NCBI RefSeq assembly: GCF_009757775.1 | Contig: NZ_RHLK01000007.1 | Location: 250,869-314,868, forward strand | Direction: 5' to 3' | From: Paenibacillus lutrae | GTDB lineage: Bacteria; Bacillota; Bacilli; Paenibacillales; NBRC-103111 | Length of the DNA stretch: 64,000 nucleotides | In this document: positions 16,261-25,905 of the stretch, piece after piece | Numbering within the stretch: position 1 is the stretch's first letter | Layout of the letters: every line of letters starts with the position of its first letter | The notes under the pieces: model-generated | What the model was told of the DNA's origin: nothing | The model's input: the letters and a program-made list of their open reading frames with translations, nothing else | Database searches by the model: none | Position numbers and translations under genes: made by a program

Positions 16261-19047
16261 TTAGTCCGCCATGATTTCAAGCATCGTCTTAATACTTGAG
16301 TTGAGTTTCAACGTATTCAGGATCAGTTGCAGCGCATCTGCACGGACAGCTGTGCCGCCCGGGTTCAACTTCCCGTCCCCGTTGCCCTCAATGATACCTG
16401 CCTGAGCAGCCGCATCAATCGGATCGGCGTTCGAATCACCCGTATGGCCCGCCCCTTGCAGATTAACGATCCGGGACAGGATCACGACCATCTCTTCGCG
16501 GGTAATGAATCTATTAGGCTGGAATGTTCCGTCGCCGAATCCGCCGATGATTCCCGCTTGCGCAAACTTCTCGATAGCCTCTTGTGCCCAGTGACCTTTT
16601 ACGTCGTTCAAACCGATCGGATTGGTGCCCCCGACGTCGAAGATACGGGAAAGAATCGCCACGAATTCCCCGCGGGATATCTCCCGGTTCGGTTTAATGG
16701 TGTTGTCCTCATAGCCATAAATAATATTCAGCTTCAAGAAAATATCGATGGTCTTCTCGGCCCAGTGATTCTTCGTGTCTGCGGGAGTAAACGCCGGTGC
16801 CGGGTTTTTAACCGCTTCGTTGATCATGGCCTGTATGTCCTCTACGACATTCTTGCCGGACTTGAAGACGTCCTTCTTGAAAAGTTCGTCTTCCGGTGCC
16901 GGAGCCGGTGTCGGCTTCTCTTCCGGTGCTGGTGTTGGCGCTGGTGGAACAGGTGTCGGACTCACTTCCGGTGATACCGGTGGAGCAGGCTCCGGCTTCT
17001 CTTCAGCCGGTGGAGAGGATGGTTCCTGATCATCGTCATCCGGATCACCGTTACCGCCATTGCCGCCTGGGCCGCTCGTCGTTCCCTGGACGACCTGAAT
17101 GAATGCAGCGGATGTACTTCCGGCGAAATTCCTGTCTCCATGGTAAACTGCTGTAATCGTGTGTTCTCCTACACTTAAATCATTTGCCGTGTAGCTTGCC
17201 CTCGCATATCCATTCGATATGCCTACAGGTTCCAACGTGAGTGTATCTAACAAAGAAGCGCCATCCATAAGATCTACCGTTCCGGTTAAAGTACCGGACG
17301 TCTGCGGATGTGAAGCTGCTTTCACCGTAAATGTCACCGCTTGTCCCTGCTGGGAAGGATTGAGCGTACTCGTTATTGTCGTTAATGTCGGCGCTTTGAC
17401 GTCTGGTGTCGTCGGAGGTGCCGTTGGCGTTGGACTAGGTGCCGGTGCACCTGCCAGTGTCTCGAAGTATTTCTCAGCGCCATAGCTCGTTCCGTTTTTG
17501 TTGATCGCATAGGCGCGCATGTAATAGGTCTTATTAGGCGTCAAATTGGTTATAGGCACGCTGAATTCGCCTGTCGTGCCTGCAGCCGTCACTTTCGTAC
17601 CCTTATTGACGGTGAGGCTCGAGTCTGTGCTGTATATTACGCCACGCTCCGTAACAGGGGCACCGCCGTCGTCGGTCACGTTACCGCCAATGGTAGCGGT
17701 TGTCGCCGTGATTAGCGAAGCTTCCGTTGTCGTTACCGCCGGGGCCAGGCTTACCGTCGTAAAAGAAACTTCATTGCCGTAGCCTGTCAAACCTTCATCG
17801 TTCGTTGCAAAAGAGCGCGCATAATACGTCTTTCCTTTGGCAAGCTCCTGCGCCTTCATATACGTTACGAATTCTTTATGCGGTTCTCCGTAGCCCGCCC
17901 GAATCTTCATACCCGTTTCAAGCGTCGGATTAGGGTTTGTATCCAGAACAAATCCACGGCTGTTATGGCTATCCCGGATCATCGTCACATTGCTGCCGAT
18001 AGACTTGATTTTGCTGCCCAACACGACATTCATATAATCTACGGTATGAAGCTCAGTCGTAAGCTCTGGCTCCTTCGGTGTTGTATCGAATGCCAATTCA
18101 TCTCCGTAGTCGTAACCATGAGATGACTTTGTATAGGCCCTCACGTTATATCTCACTCCCTGCTGCAAGTCAGTCAGGGATACGCTGAACTCACCGGCTG
18201 TACCTGCCACAGGAAACTTCGTTGATTTCATCGTCGGATATTGTGTCTTCACCTCGATACCGCGCTCAACCAGGGGCCATATGCCGGTGCTCAGCACATT
18301 GCCGTATACGGTCGCAGATACGGAGGTCACCGTGGCGGTATATACCGATGTGGTCACCGTCGGTTCCGTCCGTTTTGTATAAAAGGAAAATTCCTCACTG
18401 TAACCCGTTCCTACGCTGTTGGTTGCATAAGCACGGAAATAGTAGTAGTTCCCATCCGGGAGTAGCCCGGACAATGTGGACATGAAAACTTCATTCAGTC
18501 CGGCCGTGCCGCTTGCGATTACCTTTGTACCGTTCTCCGCCGTAAAATTACGTTCCGTACTGTACACGACACCGCGCTCGGTCACAGCCGCCCCGCCGTC
18601 GTTCGTCACCTTCCCGCCGACACTGGCGGAAGTCGTAGTAATTTGGCCTACTGGAGCCAGCTTGACGCTCGGCGGCGACATCGGAGCCAATACCCTTTTC
18701 AGAGTCTGAGGGCCTCCGCTTATCGTAACCGTTCCCGTCTGTCCCTGATAGCCATCCTTGGAGATCGAGAAAGAATAAGTACCGTTGGACAAAGCCGCTA
18801 CAGCGACGCCTGCTTCATCCGTTGTGTATTCCTGTCCGTTAACGGACACCTTACCACCCTGTAATGGAGCTTCTTCAACAATGGTGCTAGTGTTGTCGCC
18901 GTTCTTGTCGATCTCACTGAGCGCCAATGTAAAATTGTATAAGCCCCCTTCATTTGTATCAGCCAAACCATAAGCGAATTGTGTTGGCAGCAGCAATACG
19001 ATCGACAACAACAAAGCGAAAATCGATCTTAACCTTCCTTCTTTCAA
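16261..19047 (-). CDS. SLH-domain surface protein with fibronectin-like repeats
   Basis: A 928-aa exported protein. A signal peptide (residues 1-28) precedes a carboxypeptidase-regulatory-like domain (about 45-115), then repeated FN3-like modules marked by TERGVVYST or TERGVIYST and NKTYYMRAYA. An Ig-like domain (about 550-650) follows, then a Pro/Glu-rich linker (about 655-730). Three SLH motifs at the C-terminus, including NHWAEKTIDIF and GHWAQEAIEKF, would anchor it to pyruvylated secondary wall polymer. It has no visible enzyme domain, so adhesion or scaffold is the likeliest role. It is monocistronic, with terminators on both sides. Confidence 0.85.
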   Translation of the reverse strand: MKEGRLRSIFALLLSIVLLLPTQFAYGLADTNEGGLYNFTLALSEIDKNGDNTSTIVEEAPLQGGKVSVNGQEYTTDEAGVAVAALSNGTYSFSISKDGYQGQTGTVTISGGPQTLKRVLAPMSPPSVKLAPVGQITTTSASVGGKVTNDGGAAVTERGVVYSTERNFTAENGTKVIASGTAGLNEVFMSTLSGLLPDGNYYYFRAYATNSVGTGYSEEFSFYTKRTEPTVTTSVYTATVTSVSATVYGNVLSTGIWPLVERGIEVKTQYPTMKSTKFPVAGTAGEFSVSLTDLQQGVRYNVRAYTKSSHGYDYGDELAFDTTPKEPELTTELHTVDYMNVVLGSKIKSIGSNVTMIRDSHNSRGFVLDTNPNPTLETGMKIRAGYGEPHKEFVTYMKAQELAKGKTYYARSFATNDEGLTGYGNEVSFTTVSLAPAVTTTEASLITATTATIGGNVTDDGGAPVTERGVIYSTDSSLTVNKGTKVTAAGTTGEFSVPITNLTPNKTYYMRAYAINKNGTSYGAEKYFETLAGAPAPSPTPTAPPTTPDVKAPTLTTITSTLNPSQQGQAVTFTVKAASHPQTSGTLTGTVDLMDGASLLDTLTLEPVGISNGYARASYTANDLSVGEHTITAVYHGDRNFAGSTSAAFIQVVQGTTSGPGGNGGNGDPDDDDQEPSSPPAEEKPEPAPPVSPEVSPTPVPPAPTPAPEEKPTPAPAPEDELFKKDVFKSGKNVVEDIQAMINEAVKNPAPAFTPADTKNHWAEKTIDIFLKLNIIYGYEDNTIKPNREISRGEFVAILSRIFDVGGTNPIGLNDVKGHWAQEAIEKFAQAGIIGGFGDGTFQPNRFITREEMVVILSRIVNLQGAGHTGDSNADPIDAAAQAGIIEGNGDGKLNPGGTAVRADALQLILNTLKLNSSIKTMLEIMAD

Positions 19048-19224
19048 GTAACATCCCCCTCGGCTTAATCTAAGTAGATATATATGACACTCATAGGTGT
19101 ATATATCAGGAGTCGATACGACTTTGTTCTAGCTTTTTTTCTTTTTTTCGACAAAAAATTCGACAAAAAATTAACACGATCCTTCTTAAAAAGCTCCATT
19201 TTTTAACTCTTTTTTCTAGCGCGC

Positions 19225-19262
19225 GAAAAAAAGACCGCTGACCATGGAGTAGTCAGCGATCC
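19225..19262 (-). terminator. Terminator after the oxidoreductase remnant
   Basis: GATCGCTGAC and GTCAGCGGTC arms on the minus strand are followed by TTTTTTT. Confidence 0.75.
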
Positions 19263-19283
19263 CTATTAACCTGGAGGTTTTCG

Positions 19284-19556
19284 TTAGTTTAGAGCGGTGG
19301 ATCTCGTTTTATTTGGAGAAAAGGGAGTCATATCCGCTGGGTCGCTGGAAGTTTGGCCTTCTACATAATCTGCGTATTCCCCTGCATAACTTTCAAGCAG
19401 TTCCTCACTCACCTCGCGGATATTACCCACCGCAAAGGGCTGCCGATATATCATTCCCGCGTAGTTAGCTGTCTGTTGGAATGGCCGCAGCAACTCGCTG
19501 GATGTGTAATTGCGACGGCCACCGGCTTGAAACATGCTGCCATCGCCCAAGCCCAA
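19284..19556 (-). pseudogene. C-terminal remnant of a flavodoxin-fold NAD(P)H oxidoreductase
   Basis: About 90 codons resemble the C-terminus of the MdaB/KefF/YrkL-type NAD(P)H oxidoreductases: a QAGGRRNYTSSELLRPFQQT stretch, then an A-x-x-Y-x-x-PF stretch. The N-terminal flavin-binding part, normally a further 100 or more residues, is missing. The only possible start is a TTG without a ribosome site. The fragment is followed by an intact terminator, which suggests a 5' deletion that brought it next to the WYL regulator. Confidence 0.65.
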
Positions 19557-19583
19557 GTTTATTTGGGTTTTAACCAGCCCTGC

Positions 19584-20546
19584 TCATGGGCAGAATAAAC
19601 CTAATCTCTCTTGCAAGACTGCCAGGATCTCTTCAGGCACTTCCCTGACCTTGATATCCCCGCCCAGGAAAAGCAGCCAATTTATGATTTCGGTCAATTC
19701 TTCGGGCTGATGGACATTGATATAGGTCTTTAGAATGGCTGTAGTTTGGTAAGGATTCGTATAGGCAATCGAAACTTTCAAAGGATGATATTTTTTGAAC
19801 TGGGCGATTGCCTTCGGACCGAGCTCAAGGACCACGTTAATGGCTTCCTCCTGCTGACTTAGTTTCTCTAAAATCTTTTTCTTACTTAATCTTTTAGTCG
19901 CAGGGTATGGTTTGACATCGGTGAGATTGTCGACAGCGAAAATCCTTCTTTTCTCATCCTTTAAGTCCAAACCTTCAATTTGCCACTGGCTTTTTTCACG
20001 ATAAAGATGCAAGAGATAAATGGGATAAGACTTTATTTCCTTCTCCTCTTGGATAGAAACCAATAAATAGCGGTCCAAAAGAAGGGTTTGAATGAGTTTT
20101 TCTAACATAGGATGGGGTAAATCTGACAGATCAAGCAGGTCGGGATTATGGGGGTTATTTCCTTCAAAAAGCAAGATTCCATTTAAAAGAACAAGGTCAT
20201 CCTGCTGATTTTCCGAAATGAGGCCCAGTAATTTCTCGGCTAAAGACTGACGGCTCTTTAAATAAGGGAGTTGTTGATTTCTTGTGGCCATAAAAGCAAT
20301 AAAAAGAGCTTTAATCTCATTATCGGTAAAGCGGACCGTGGGCAGGACAGAGTTATTCATGACAAAATAACCCCCATCCCTTCCAACTTCAGCGACAAGC
20401 GGCATCCCCATGGCTTCAATTTCCCGGATATCTCGAATAGCTGTCGAACGAGAAATATTAAATTCCCGCATGATTTCAGCAATGGTAAAGTTGGCACGGT
20501 TGTTGATATACCGCATGATGATGTTAATCCGTTCCACTTTTTTCAT
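19584..20546 (-). CDS. DeoR/YafY-type HTH regulator with WYL domain
   Basis: A 320-aa regulator. The N-terminal winged helix (FTIAEIMREFNISRSTAIRDI) is followed by a WYL ligand-binding domain and a C-terminal WCX-like extension. WYL proteins sense small ligands or nucleotides and often control a divergent gene. Here it is divergent from a GyrI-like gene pair, with one shared intergenic region carrying a TTGACA box. The ATG at 20546 opens directly into the HTH, as usual in the family. Confidence 0.88.
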   Translation of the reverse strand: MKKVERINIIMRYINNRANFTIAEIMREFNISRSTAIRDIREIEAMGMPLVAEVGRDGGYFVMNNSVLPTVRFTDNEIKALFIAFMATRNQQLPYLKSRQSLAEKLLGLISENQQDDLVLLNGILLFEGNNPHNPDLLDLSDLPHPMLEKLIQTLLLDRYLLVSIQEEKEIKSYPIYLLHLYREKSQWQIEGLDLKDEKRRIFAVDNLTDVKPYPATKRLSKKKILEKLSQQEEAINVVLELGPKAIAQFKKYHPLKVSIAYTNPYQTTAILKTYINVHQPEELTEIINWLLFLGGDIKVREVPEEILAVLQERLGLFCP

Positions 20547-20572
20547 CGGGGCCCCCTAAACAGTATCACTTT

Positions 20573-20600
20573 TTGACATGATTTAAGGCTATTATAAACT
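20573..20600 (+). promoter_or_regulatory. Promoter of the GyrI-like gene pair
   Basis: A perfect -35 TTGACA (20573-20578) is followed 16 bp later by TAAACT within an AT-rich stretch. It lies between the WYL regulator and the GyrI-like gene. Confidence 0.45.
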
Positions 20601-20656
20601 CATCAAGTGAAAAGACAAATCATTAAATAATTTCAAGAAAAAGGACGGGATTGAAT

Positions 20657-21139
20657 ATGACAAATTATACACTGGAAGAAAAGAACAGCTTTATCGTTTT
20701 GGGTATCGGAACGGAGCTTCAGAGCCATTACACAGACTATGCCGGTATAAACAAAGAGAAGGCAGACTTTTGGGAGTCGGTGGAACAAGATGGAAGACTT
20801 GACGCTTTAAAGGCCGTTGCTGCCAATGATTATATCTTTGCCGTGAGCGAAGCGGTGAATAACAAGATGATGTACTATGCCGGCGTCATGACAGAAGCAT
20901 CGTTACCAGAAGCAACCCGGGTTATCCAATTTCCTGAGGGAGAATACCTCGTTGTTAAAGGGGAAGGAAAGACGGCTGAGGAGTTGAGTCATACGCTCAC
21001 TGGCATTGCCTTTGGACAAGTCTTGCCGGAAGCAAAAGATTTTGCCTATGTCGGCGGGCCCAATGCAACGGTTGAGATGGGACAGCGGAACGGCTTATTT
21101 GTTGGCGAAATGTGGATTCCTGTTGTCAGGCAGGGGTGA
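20657..21139 (+). CDS. GyrI-like/effector-binding domain protein
   Basis: A 160-aa stand-alone AraC-effector-binding (GyrI-like, SOUL-related) domain, with the typical ending GLFVGEMWIPVV. These domains bind hydrophobic small molecules or act as inhibitors. The ATG at 20657 follows the ribosome site AAGGACGGG. It is divergent from the WYL regulator and overlaps the leader of the next gene, so it is probably the regulator's target. Confidence 0.8.
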   Translation: MTNYTLEEKNSFIVLGIGTELQSHYTDYAGINKEKADFWESVEQDGRLDALKAVAANDYIFAVSEAVNNKMMYYAGVMTEASLPEATRVIQFPEGEYLVVKGEGKTAEELSHTLTGIAFGQVLPEAKDFAYVGGPNATVEMGQRNGLFVGEMWIPVVRQG

Positions 21140-21141
21140 AC

Positions 21142-21606
21142 ATGCCCTATATCGTTGATTTTAAAAATGTGTCTGCGGTCGGTTTAGAGTCTTCACCTGT
21201 AGCAGAAGCGCTTGCGGGTTTACGAGCCAATGAAGCCCGGTATTTTATGAACAAATACAAGCATGAATTTACGGTTGTACCGGCTGGCGAAAGCCAGGAG
21301 ACCCTCCATTACGTGAACCGGATTTTGAAAGAAGAACGTGATATCGAGTTTGCGGCCAAACCTTTGGAAACGTCGCGTTTTCAAGTGGACAACATTCAAT
21401 TTGCCTACGTCATTTATGAGGATGGACTTGAGGTTAACGTCATGTATACGGTCGATGACCCCAAGAAGCGTGCTGTTGGCTTTAAACTGTCGGAGGGAAT
21501 GGAGGTACCACAGGAATTAGAAGGGAAGTTTAAGTTTGCCCGGCAAAAGTCTAAACTGGCCGGAACCATTCGGGGCTCGTTTTTTGTAATAAAAGGGGAC
21601 TATTAA
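21142..21606 (+). CDS. Conserved protein of unknown function, paired with the GyrI-like gene
   Basis: A 154-aa soluble protein without signal peptide or membrane segment. I do not recognise a family. It is charged and mixed alpha/beta, with a C-terminal basic region (KFKFARQKSKLAGTIRGSF). The ATG at 21142 follows a GGCAGGGG site and lies 2 bp after the GyrI-like stop, so the two are co-translated. Function is likely linked to the GyrI-like protein and the WYL regulator. Confidence 0.6.
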   Translation: MPYIVDFKNVSAVGLESSPVAEALAGLRANEARYFMNKYKHEFTVVPAGESQETLHYVNRILKEERDIEFAAKPLETSRFQVDNIQFAYVIYEDGLEVNVMYTVDDPKKRAVGFKLSEGMEVPQELEGKFKFARQKSKLAGTIRGSFFVIKGDY

Positions 21607-21690
21607 AGTAAGCAACAACCGGGTCTATACACACAACTTGCCGGTACCCCTAAGTTCCTAAGTCATCACCCATCCTACCATTGTGAAAAA

Positions 21691-21730
21691 GAAAGAGCAG
21701 CTGCTTCGTTGCAGCTGCTCTTTTGCTTTT
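21691..21730 (+). terminator. Terminator after the GyrI-like pair
   Basis: GAGCAGCTGC and GCAGCTGCTC arms with a 6-nt loop are followed by TTTTGCTTTT. Confidence 0.85.
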
Positions 21731-21748
21731 GTTCAATAGGTAATTCTC

Positions 21749-21788
21749 CGTTCATAATCCGTACATACTCCGTTCATCCTCAGTTCAT
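21749..21788 (+). repeat. Four 11-bp-phased direct repeats (response-regulator-like site)
   Basis: CGTTCAT (21749), CGTACAT (21760), CGTTCAT (21771) and AGTTCAT (21782) recur at exactly 11-bp spacing, one helical turn, just upstream of the ABC transporter genes. This geometry is typical of OmpR/PhoB-family response regulator binding. No two-component gene is adjacent. Confidence 0.6.
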
Positions 21789-21835
21789 ATTGCAATTGTA
21801 TGCTCATAGTGCAACAAAGAAAGGGAGGCAGAGTA

Positions 21836-22870
21836 ATGAATATGGCATGGAAAGAAATCAAGAAGAGTAAAGCGAAGTTTGTTATTTTAGGCTCCATCAT
21901 TTTTTTAGTTAGTTTTTTAACCTTTATCATATCGGGACTCGCCAATGGTTTATCACAAGATAATGCAGCGTTAATCAAGGATCTGCCCGCCGGTCAATTC
22001 TATATGAATGAGCAAGCCAATGAAACGTACAATCTCTCCAAAATAGATCCAGATGTACAAAAGAACATCCTACAGGAACATAAGGATGCAGCTGCACTTT
22101 CCATTCAGATGGGATTTGTGAATGACGCGGAGGACAAGCAGCACTCCGTTGCTTTTGTAACATCAACCGAATCGAAATTGTTCGAGAACGTGAATCCGGG
22201 AGAAATTGTCTTAGATCGTTCTTTAGAGAAAGACGGCATACAAGTAGGAGATGTACTGACAAACAATCAGTTCAGCGGGGAATTTAAAGTCATCGGATTT
22301 GCCGACCAGAAGAAATACAGCCACGCACCCGTTGCTTTTATCCATATGGATAACTATAAAGAAATTTACCGCGTGAACACGATGCAGCTGCTTTTCATAC
22401 CAGGGCAGGATCAATCACCGTCTATTGAAGGATTACAATCTTTTTCAAATAAACAGTTTCTGAATACCATTGCGAGTTATAGTGCAGAACAAATGTCTCT
22501 TAATATGATTATTTGGTTCTTAGTCGCCATTAGCGGCATGTTGTTTGCCATTTTCTTCTATATGATGAATGTGCAGAAGATCGGACTATACGGGATCTTG
22601 AAAGCAATCGGTGTAAAAACAAGCACATTATTCCGTATGATGTGGACGCAAATGTTTTTCATCACCGTAATCGCACTTGTATTATCCATCGCACTCAGTC
22701 AGGGCTTTAATATGATCGCTCCAGAAGGCATGCCTTTTAGTCTGACGATTGGGACAACCCTCACATTGTCGATCTTATTCTTAATTATTGGATTTATCGG
22801 TGCAACACTATCCGGACTTCAAATTCGCAAAGTTGAGCCGCTGCAAGCCATACAGCAAGGAGATATCTAA
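21836..22870 (+). CDS. FtsX-like ABC transporter permease (MacB/HrtB type)
   Basis: A 344-aa permease. One N-terminal membrane helix is followed by a large extracytoplasmic MacB-like domain (about residues 45-220) and three C-terminal helices of the FtsX domain. HrtB-type hemin or toxic-compound exporters share this layout. The ATG at 21836 follows an AAGGGAGG site, so upstream in-frame starts are not needed. The C-terminus KVEPLQAIQQGDI is typical of FtsX permeases. Confidence 0.85.
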   Translation: MNMAWKEIKKSKAKFVILGSIIFLVSFLTFIISGLANGLSQDNAALIKDLPAGQFYMNEQANETYNLSKIDPDVQKNILQEHKDAAALSIQMGFVNDAEDKQHSVAFVTSTESKLFENVNPGEIVLDRSLEKDGIQVGDVLTNNQFSGEFKVIGFADQKKYSHAPVAFIHMDNYKEIYRVNTMQLLFIPGQDQSPSIEGLQSFSNKQFLNTIASYSAEQMSLNMIIWFLVAISGMLFAIFFYMMNVQKIGLYGILKAIGVKTSTLFRMMWTQMFFITVIALVLSIALSQGFNMIAPEGMPFSLTIGTTLTLSILFLIIGFIGATLSGLQIRKVEPLQAIQQGDI

Positions 22871-22871
22871 T

Positions 22872-23549
22872 ATGACTACCTTCCTAATAAAAGACGTCCG
22901 TAAAACATTTACGAATGGCGAAGTCAACGAACAAGTATTGAACGGAATCAACCTTACTCAGCAACAGGGAGAAATAACGGCTCTCGTAGGTGCGTCAGGT
23001 TCTGGGAAAAGCACACTTCTTACGATCGCTGCAGGTCTTCAGCGCGCATCCGGGGGACAAATCATTTTCGAGGGAAAGAACATGGCCGACATGACGCAGG
23101 AAGAGATTCGTAAAATACGCGCCAGTCAGTTCGGATTTATTTTCCAATCCTCTCATCTCGTGCCCTTCCTTACCGTAGAAGATCAACTCATGCTGATGCT
23201 TAATGTGTCAGAGACCACCATGAGTAAACGCGAGCAAAAGGAAGAAGTCATGAAGATACTCAAGCTGGTCGGAATGGACCATCGCAAAGACGCCTATCCA
23301 GCCTCATTGTCAGGTGGGGAGAAACAGCGGGTTGCGATTGGCCGTGCCATCATCCACAAGCCAAAAATGCTATTTGCCGATGAGCCCACCGCCAGTCTAG
23401 ACTCCACAAGATCCAAGGATGTCATGGCAATCATTCGTAATCTGACGAAAGAATTAAACATTACAACCTTACTCGTGACACATGATGAAGAAATGCTCTC
23501 TTATGCAGACCATGTCATCACGATGAAAGACGGATTGATTGTTCAATAA
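22872..23549 (+). CDS. ABC transporter ATP-binding protein (MacB/HrtA type)
   Basis: A 225-aa ATPase with Walker A GASGSGKST, signature LSGGEKQR and Walker B MLFADEPTASLD, all typical of LolD/MacB/HrtA subunits. AAGGAG precedes the ATG at 22872, one base after the permease stop; a longer in-frame reading would run back into the permease gene. It pairs with the permease upstream as a probable drug, peptide or heme exporter. Confidence 0.9.
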   Translation: MTTFLIKDVRKTFTNGEVNEQVLNGINLTQQQGEITALVGASGSGKSTLLTIAAGLQRASGGQIIFEGKNMADMTQEEIRKIRASQFGFIFQSSHLVPFLTVEDQLMLMLNVSETTMSKREQKEEVMKILKLVGMDHRKDAYPASLSGGEKQRVAIGRAIIHKPKMLFADEPTASLDSTRSKDVMAIIRNLTKELNITTLLVTHDEEMLSYADHVITMKDGLIVQ

Positions 23550-23550
23550 C

Positions 23551-23588
23551 GAAGAAGCACCTTCATAATATGAGGGTGCTTCTTTTGG
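23551..23588. terminator. Bidirectional terminator between ABC genes and leuA
   Basis: GAAGCACC and GGGTGCTTC arms, with AAGAAG and TTCTTTT flanks, lie between two convergent genes. Confidence 0.75.
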
Positions 23589-23619
23589 TTATGTGGTACG
23601 ATGACTGGCGCGGCTGGAA

Positions 23620-25296
23620 TTAATTGTTCTTGTTCATATTCCGGCTCATTTGATTCACAGCACTAAACAAAGCCTTGATAGAAGAGGTCAGAATATCAAC
23701 GTCAATGCCACAGCCCCAATATACTTTGCTGTCTGAGGCCTTAATCCCGATATAAGAGACCGCTTGCGATTTAGAGCCTATTTCCAAAGCGTGCTCCTTG
23801 TAGACCAGATCGCTGTATTCCAATCCAAGATAAGCCTGCAGGGCATTGCTGACCGAATCAAGCCTACCGTTCCCCGTACCTGTAATTTCCTTAACTCCGT
23901 CATCCGTGCTCACAACCACGGTAGTTTGGAAATCTTCTTCTTCGTTAATCCGATATTTAACCAGCTCGGTAGGTGTATTAATATTTACATATTCCTTATT
24001 GAAAATGTCGTATATTTCGTCCGGGAGCAGCTCTTTTTGCTGCTGATCGGATACGTTTTTGATGCAATACCCGAAGTGCTCGCGCATGCTCTGGGGAAGA
24101 TCGAGGCCATACTTTTGCTGCAGCACGTAACCGATTCCGCCCTTGCCTGACTGGCTGTTGATGCGGATAATATCGCCTTCGTATTGTCTGCCGATATCCA
24201 GCGGATCGATCAACAGATAGGGAACCGACCAATGCTGCGGCTCTTTCTCTTCGCGCCATTTCATGCCCTTGGCAATCGCATCCTGATGCGAACCGGAGAA
24301 AGCTGTAAACACAAGCTCGCCGCCGTAAGGATGTCTTTCGCTCACTCTCATTTTGGTCACCCGTTCATAAACGGAGAGGATTGCCGGAATGTTCTCAAAA
24401 TTCAGCTTAGGATCTACCCCGTGCGAGTACATGTTCAGGGCCAGCGTAACAATGTCTACGTTCCCCGTCCGTTCCCCGTTGCCGAATAACGTGCCTTCTA
24501 CACGCTGGGCTCCCGCCAGCATCCCCAGCTCGGCATCGGCCACGCCCGTGCCTCTGTCGTTATGCGGGTGAAGGGATAGAATGACATGCTCCCGGTAATT
24601 CAAGTGTTCACTCATATATTCGATCTGACTAGCGTAAACATGAGGCATCGACATGGATACCGTTGCAGGCAGGTTGATGATGACCGGATTCTCCGCCGTC
24701 GGCTCCAATACTTCAAGCACTTGGTTGCAAATATCCAGCGCAAAATCAATCTCCGTACCTGTAAAGCTTTCCGGCGAGTACTGGAACTGAAAGTTCCCCT
24801 CCGTTTCAAACGCGCACTCCTTGAGCAGCTTGGCACCTTTCACGGCGATGTCGATAATTTCCTCTCTCGATTTGCGGAATACTTGTTCCCGCTGCGCTAC
24901 AGAAGTCGAGTTGTACAAATGTACGACTGCTTTTTTTGTACCTTTCAGTGATTCAAAGGTCTTGCGGATAATATGCTCCCTCGATTGGGTAAGCACTTGG
25001 ATCGTTACATCATCCGGAATCAAATCCTGCTCGATCAATGTGCGCAAGAAGGTGAATTCCGTTTCCGATGCTGCAGGAAATCCGACTTCGATTTCCTTGA
25101 ACCCGATCTCCACCAGCATTTTGAAGTATTCCAGCTTCTCCTCCAAATTCATCGGAACGATCAACGCCTGATTTCCATCACGCAGATCGACACTGCACCA
25201 AATCGGGGCTTCTGTAATATATTCCTTGCGGGTCCATTTCAGGCTTGCCTCCTGCGGCATAAAGTATCCTCTGGCGTATTTTTCAACGTTTTTCAT
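23620..25296 (-). CDS. leuA: 2-isopropylmalate synthase (LeuA, long form)
   Basis: A 558-aa enzyme that condenses acetyl-CoA with 2-oxoisovalerate, the first committed step to leucine. The HMGL-like barrel is clear: DLRDGNQAL near the N-terminus, GFKEIEVGFPA and LHPHNDRGTG, which supplies metal-binding histidines. A C-terminal LeuA dimer/allosteric domain follows. The length and KYARGYFMP start match the LeuA2 type. The ATG at 25296 is used because upstream in-frame codons lie in the T-box terminator region. Confidence 0.92.
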   Translation of the reverse strand: MKNVEKYARGYFMPQEASLKWTRKEYITEAPIWCSVDLRDGNQALIVPMNLEEKLEYFKMLVEIGFKEIEVGFPAASETEFTFLRTLIEQDLIPDDVTIQVLTQSREHIIRKTFESLKGTKKAVVHLYNSTSVAQREQVFRKSREEIIDIAVKGAKLLKECAFETEGNFQFQYSPESFTGTEIDFALDICNQVLEVLEPTAENPVIINLPATVSMSMPHVYASQIEYMSEHLNYREHVILSLHPHNDRGTGVADAELGMLAGAQRVEGTLFGNGERTGNVDIVTLALNMYSHGVDPKLNFENIPAILSVYERVTKMRVSERHPYGGELVFTAFSGSHQDAIAKGMKWREEKEPQHWSVPYLLIDPLDIGRQYEGDIIRINSQSGKGGIGYVLQQKYGLDLPQSMREHFGYCIKNVSDQQQKELLPDEIYDIFNKEYVNINTPTELVKYRINEEEDFQTTVVVSTDDGVKEITGTGNGRLDSVSNALQAYLGLEYSDLVYKEHALEIGSKSQAVSYIGIKASDSKVYWGCGIDVDILTSSIKALFSAVNQMSRNMNKNN

Positions 25297-25334
25297 GGGT
25301 ATCCATCCTTCCATCATTTTTTGACACGGGTCAT

Positions 25335-25645
25335 TAGAGGGCAGGCATAACGCAAAAAAGCCTTCCGTCTCCATTAACAGAGACGAAAGACTGTGACATC
25401 TTACGCGGTACCACTCCGAATTCACGCCATAGACGGCATGCACTCTGCGGATATGGGTTTCCGGACTTACCGGTAACCTCATATCCTCCTGATGATAACG
25501 GTCAGGATTCCGGCTCCGCTTACTTCACTGGTTCAGCGGGCAACTCCAAGGTGAGTTCCATTCTTCCTCGCGGCTGTTTCGCACCAACCAACAGCTCTCT
25601 GAGCGCTTAGAAAAGCGTACTATTCCTTTTCAACGTATTGGATAT
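25335..25645 (-). promoter_or_regulatory. T-box leader of leuA, probable leucine specifier
   Basis: The minus strand carries the hallmark TGGTACCGCG (25405-25414), which pairs with the uncharged tRNA acceptor end. An upstream stem I contains GGTGCGAAAC and GGAACTCACCTTGGAG; the CTC there is the likely Leu specifier. A terminator hairpin with TTTTTT follows at 25353-25391. Uncharged tRNA-Leu would stabilise the antiterminator and switch leuA on. Confidence 0.9.
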
Positions 25646-25652
25646 TAAAGCC

Positions 25653-25681
25653 ATGCTATAACACCTGCGCCTCGTTGTCAA
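25653..25681 (-). promoter_or_regulatory. Promoter of the leuA T-box transcript
   Basis: A perfect -35 TTGACA (25676-25681) is followed after 17 bp by TAGCAT (25653-25658) on the minus strand, directly ahead of the T-box stem I. Confidence 0.65.
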
Positions 25682-25905
25682 TTGCCTTTTTTGTAAATGG
25701 ATGCCTCCTAGGTGGTTGACCGCTATCCCTAGAAGCTCGTTCTCGATTACTCCATCCGCTTTTTTCCAAGTAAAGCGCCGTTTTCCTCGTATAGAGGGAG
25801 TTCGATTCTCACAAAATGTGTTACTATAAAAAGGATCTACCCACTATAAATAGACAAGCTTCACATACGAATGAACATTCATAAATAGCATACTGGGGGC
25901 AAGTA

